A stretch of DNA of 64,000 bases from Mesobaculum littorinae (GTDB lineage Bacteria > Pseudomonadota > Alphaproteobacteria > Rhodobacterales > Rhodobacteraceae). This document shows, piece by piece, positions 62,881 to 64,000 of this stretch. The notes under the pieces were generated by a model. It was not told the origin of the DNA and made no database searches. It worked only from the letters and a program-made list of their open reading frames with translations. How positions within the stretch are numbered: the first letter of the stretch is position 1; every line of letters starts with the position of its first letter. Location of the stretch: positions 186,001 through 250,000 of the forward strand of contig NZ_RQXX01000003.1 in NCBI RefSeq assembly GCF_004011175.1. The letters run 5' to 3'. The translations under genes were made by a program, and so were the position numbers.

Positions 62881-64000
62881 ATGGCCAAGAAGAAGAAAGA
62901 GGTCAAGGCGCTGAAAAAGAAGGTCTCGAAGCTGAAATCGAAGCTTCAGGACCGTTCCGCGGCGGGTGATGCCGCCGCTGCGGCACCGGCCAAGAAAAAG
63001 GCGCTGGCGGTATCCCCGCTGGCGCCTGAAACGTTTCCCGACCTGCCCGATATCGCGGGCGTCCGCTTTGCCTCGGGCGCGGCCGGGGTACGTTATGCGG
63101 GCCGCACCGACGTGATGCTGGCCGAGCTTGCGGCCGGCACGACGGTGGCCGGGGTGTTCACACGCTCCTCCACCCGCTCGGCATCGGTCCTCGACTGCCA
63201 GGCAAAGCTTGGGGGCGACCCGGCGAAGGGCGCCGCGATCCTCGTGAACTCGGGCAACGCCAACGCCTTCACCGGCAAGCATGGCGAGGATTCGGTGACC
63301 GCCCTGTCCACCGCGGTGGGCAAGACGCTGGGTGTCCCCGCGGCGCGGGTCTTCACCGCCTCGACCGGGGTGATCGGCGAACGCCTTCCGCATGACCGCA
63401 TTACCGACAAGCTGGCCGAGCTCAAGGACGGTTTGGCGGGCGACGGCATCGCCGGCGCGGCGCGGGCGATCATGACCACCGATACCTTTCCCAAAGGGGC
63501 GATGGCCGAGATCGAGGTCGCCGGCACACCGGTGCGGATCGCCGGGATCGCCAAGGGGTCGGGCATGATCGCGCCCGACATGGCGACCATGCTGGTCTAC
63601 ATCTTCACCGATGCCGACGTCGCCCAGCCTGTCCTGCAACGGATGACCGCGCAGGCCGCGGACGAGACGTTCAACTGCATCACAGTCGACGGCGACACCT
63701 CAACCTCGGACAGCGTGCTGGTCGCGGCCACGGGCAAATCGGGGGCCAAGCGCATCGGCGACATGCGCGCGGCGGGCGCCCGCGCCTTCCGGGCGGCCCT
63801 GACGGATGTGATGCGCGACCTCGCGCACCAGGTGATCCGCGACGGCGAGGGCGCGACCAAGTTCGTCGAGGTGCGCGTCTCGGGCGCCGACACCCCCGCG
63901 GACGCCCGCAAGGTGGCGCTGTCCATCGCGAACTCGCCGCTGGTCAAAACCGCCGTGGCGGGCGAGGATCCCAACTGGGGCCGCATCGTCATGGCCGTCG
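62881..64000 (+). CDS. argJ: Bifunctional ornithine acetyltransferase/N-acetylglutamate synthase ArgJ (3' end cut by window)
   Basis: The visible 373 codons begin with MAKKKKEVKALKKKVSKLKS and an A/K-rich stretch to about residue 43, then the ArgJ core (VSPLAPETFPDLPDIAGVRFASGAAGVRYAGRTDVMLAEL). The protein cuts itself before the threonine of GSGMIAPDMATMLVYIF, which becomes the nucleophile for arginine biosynthesis. The lysine-rich N-terminus is longer than usual. AAGGCGACGCGGCA precedes the ATG, and no later start lies before the core. The gene continues beyond base 64000. Confidence 0.95.
   Translation, partial: MAKKKKEVKALKKKVSKLKSKLQDRSAAGDAAAAAPAKKKALAVSPLAPETFPDLPDIAGVRFASGAAGVRYAGRTDVMLAELAAGTTVAGVFTRSSTRSASVLDCQAKLGGDPAKGAAILVNSGNANAFTGKHGEDSVTALSTAVGKTLGVPAARVFTASTGVIGERLPHDRITDKLAELKDGLAGDGIAGAARAIMTTDTFPKGAMAEIEVAGTPVRIAGIAKGSGMIAPDMATMLVYIFTDADVAQPVLQRMTAQAADETFNCITVDGDTSTSDSVLVAATGKSGAKRIGDMRAAGARAFRAALTDVMRDLAHQVIRDGEGATKFVEVRVSGADTPADARKVALSIANSPLVKTAVAGEDPNWGRIVMAV

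Overview
The window is very GC-rich, densely packed chromosomal DNA from an alphaproteobacterium, most likely of the Rhodobacterales (Roseobacter/Paracoccus-like). The evidence is the gene content: a 43-residue aa3-type cytochrome oxidase subunit IV, a DUF6173-type protein, the lptC-lptA-lptB-hpf-ptsN order, a single-unit xanthine dehydrogenase operon with a BMP-family ABC transporter, a Rhodobacteraceae-type sulfotransferase/glycosyltransferase cluster, and an alphaproteobacterial heat-shock promoter in front of dnaK. I see no rRNA, tRNA, CRISPR array, insertion sequence or phage gene, and no dedicated DNA-binding transcriptional regulator.

Layout. 1-10.2 kb (minus strand): xdhA-xdhB-xdhC, then the ATPase, two permeases and the binding protein (cut by the window edge) of a BMP-type ABC importer; together a purine salvage/catabolism unit. 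10.4-18.3 kb: a GNAT acetyltransferase, a NYN-domain protein, a class III CoA-transferase with a possible coupled small ORF, a lipoprotein next to the oxidase subunit IV, and an acyl-CoA dehydrogenase / metallo-beta-lactamase-fold / DUF6173 operon. 18.4-27.7 kb: a Sua5/TsaC-type tRNA-modification enzyme, YqgE, a ProXWV glycine-betaine type importer, a DnaE2 polymerase that lacks its usual C-terminal domain and has a LexA-like site at its start, and an acidic secreted protein. 27.9-35.0 kb (plus): a type I secretion ATPase and adaptor, then a coupled string RidA, glycerophosphodiesterase, FemAB-like acyltransferase, pterin carbinolamine dehydratase and MscS channel. 35.2-42.1 kb: peroxiredoxin and ferredoxin reductase (divergent), rsmD, a HAD phosphatase, and the LPS-transport/regulatory block lptC-lptA-lptB-hpf-ptsN.

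42.1-51 kb: a 15-bp tandem repeat array that reads as pentapeptide repeats, then a minus-strand cluster (two-module sulfotransferase, GT14-type glycosyltransferase, two related family 2 glycosyltransferases, galU, cysQ) divergent from an ABC-2 polysaccharide-type permease. This looks like a locus for a sulfated surface glycan: GalU makes UDP-glucose, glycosyltransferases build, the sulfotransferase uses PAPS, CysQ removes the PAP by-product. 51.5-64 kb: alkB-like dioxygenase divergent from dnaK-dnaJ (sigma-32 type promoter), radC, a periplasmic binding/OmpA fusion, a gene split by a frameshift in a G8 run, secA, a parvulin-type PPIase and argJ (cut by the window end).

Cross-cutting points: several conserved proteins (XdhA, XdhB, LptC, the PPIase, the ArgJ N-terminus) carry long low-complexity segments absent from typical homologues. 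There are also intergenic repeats: a hairpin pair after xdhB, and two copies of a T-rich/AAAAATACTC element. The most notable single observations are the truncated DnaE2, the G8 frameshift, the pentapeptide-like array and the sulfotransferase cluster.
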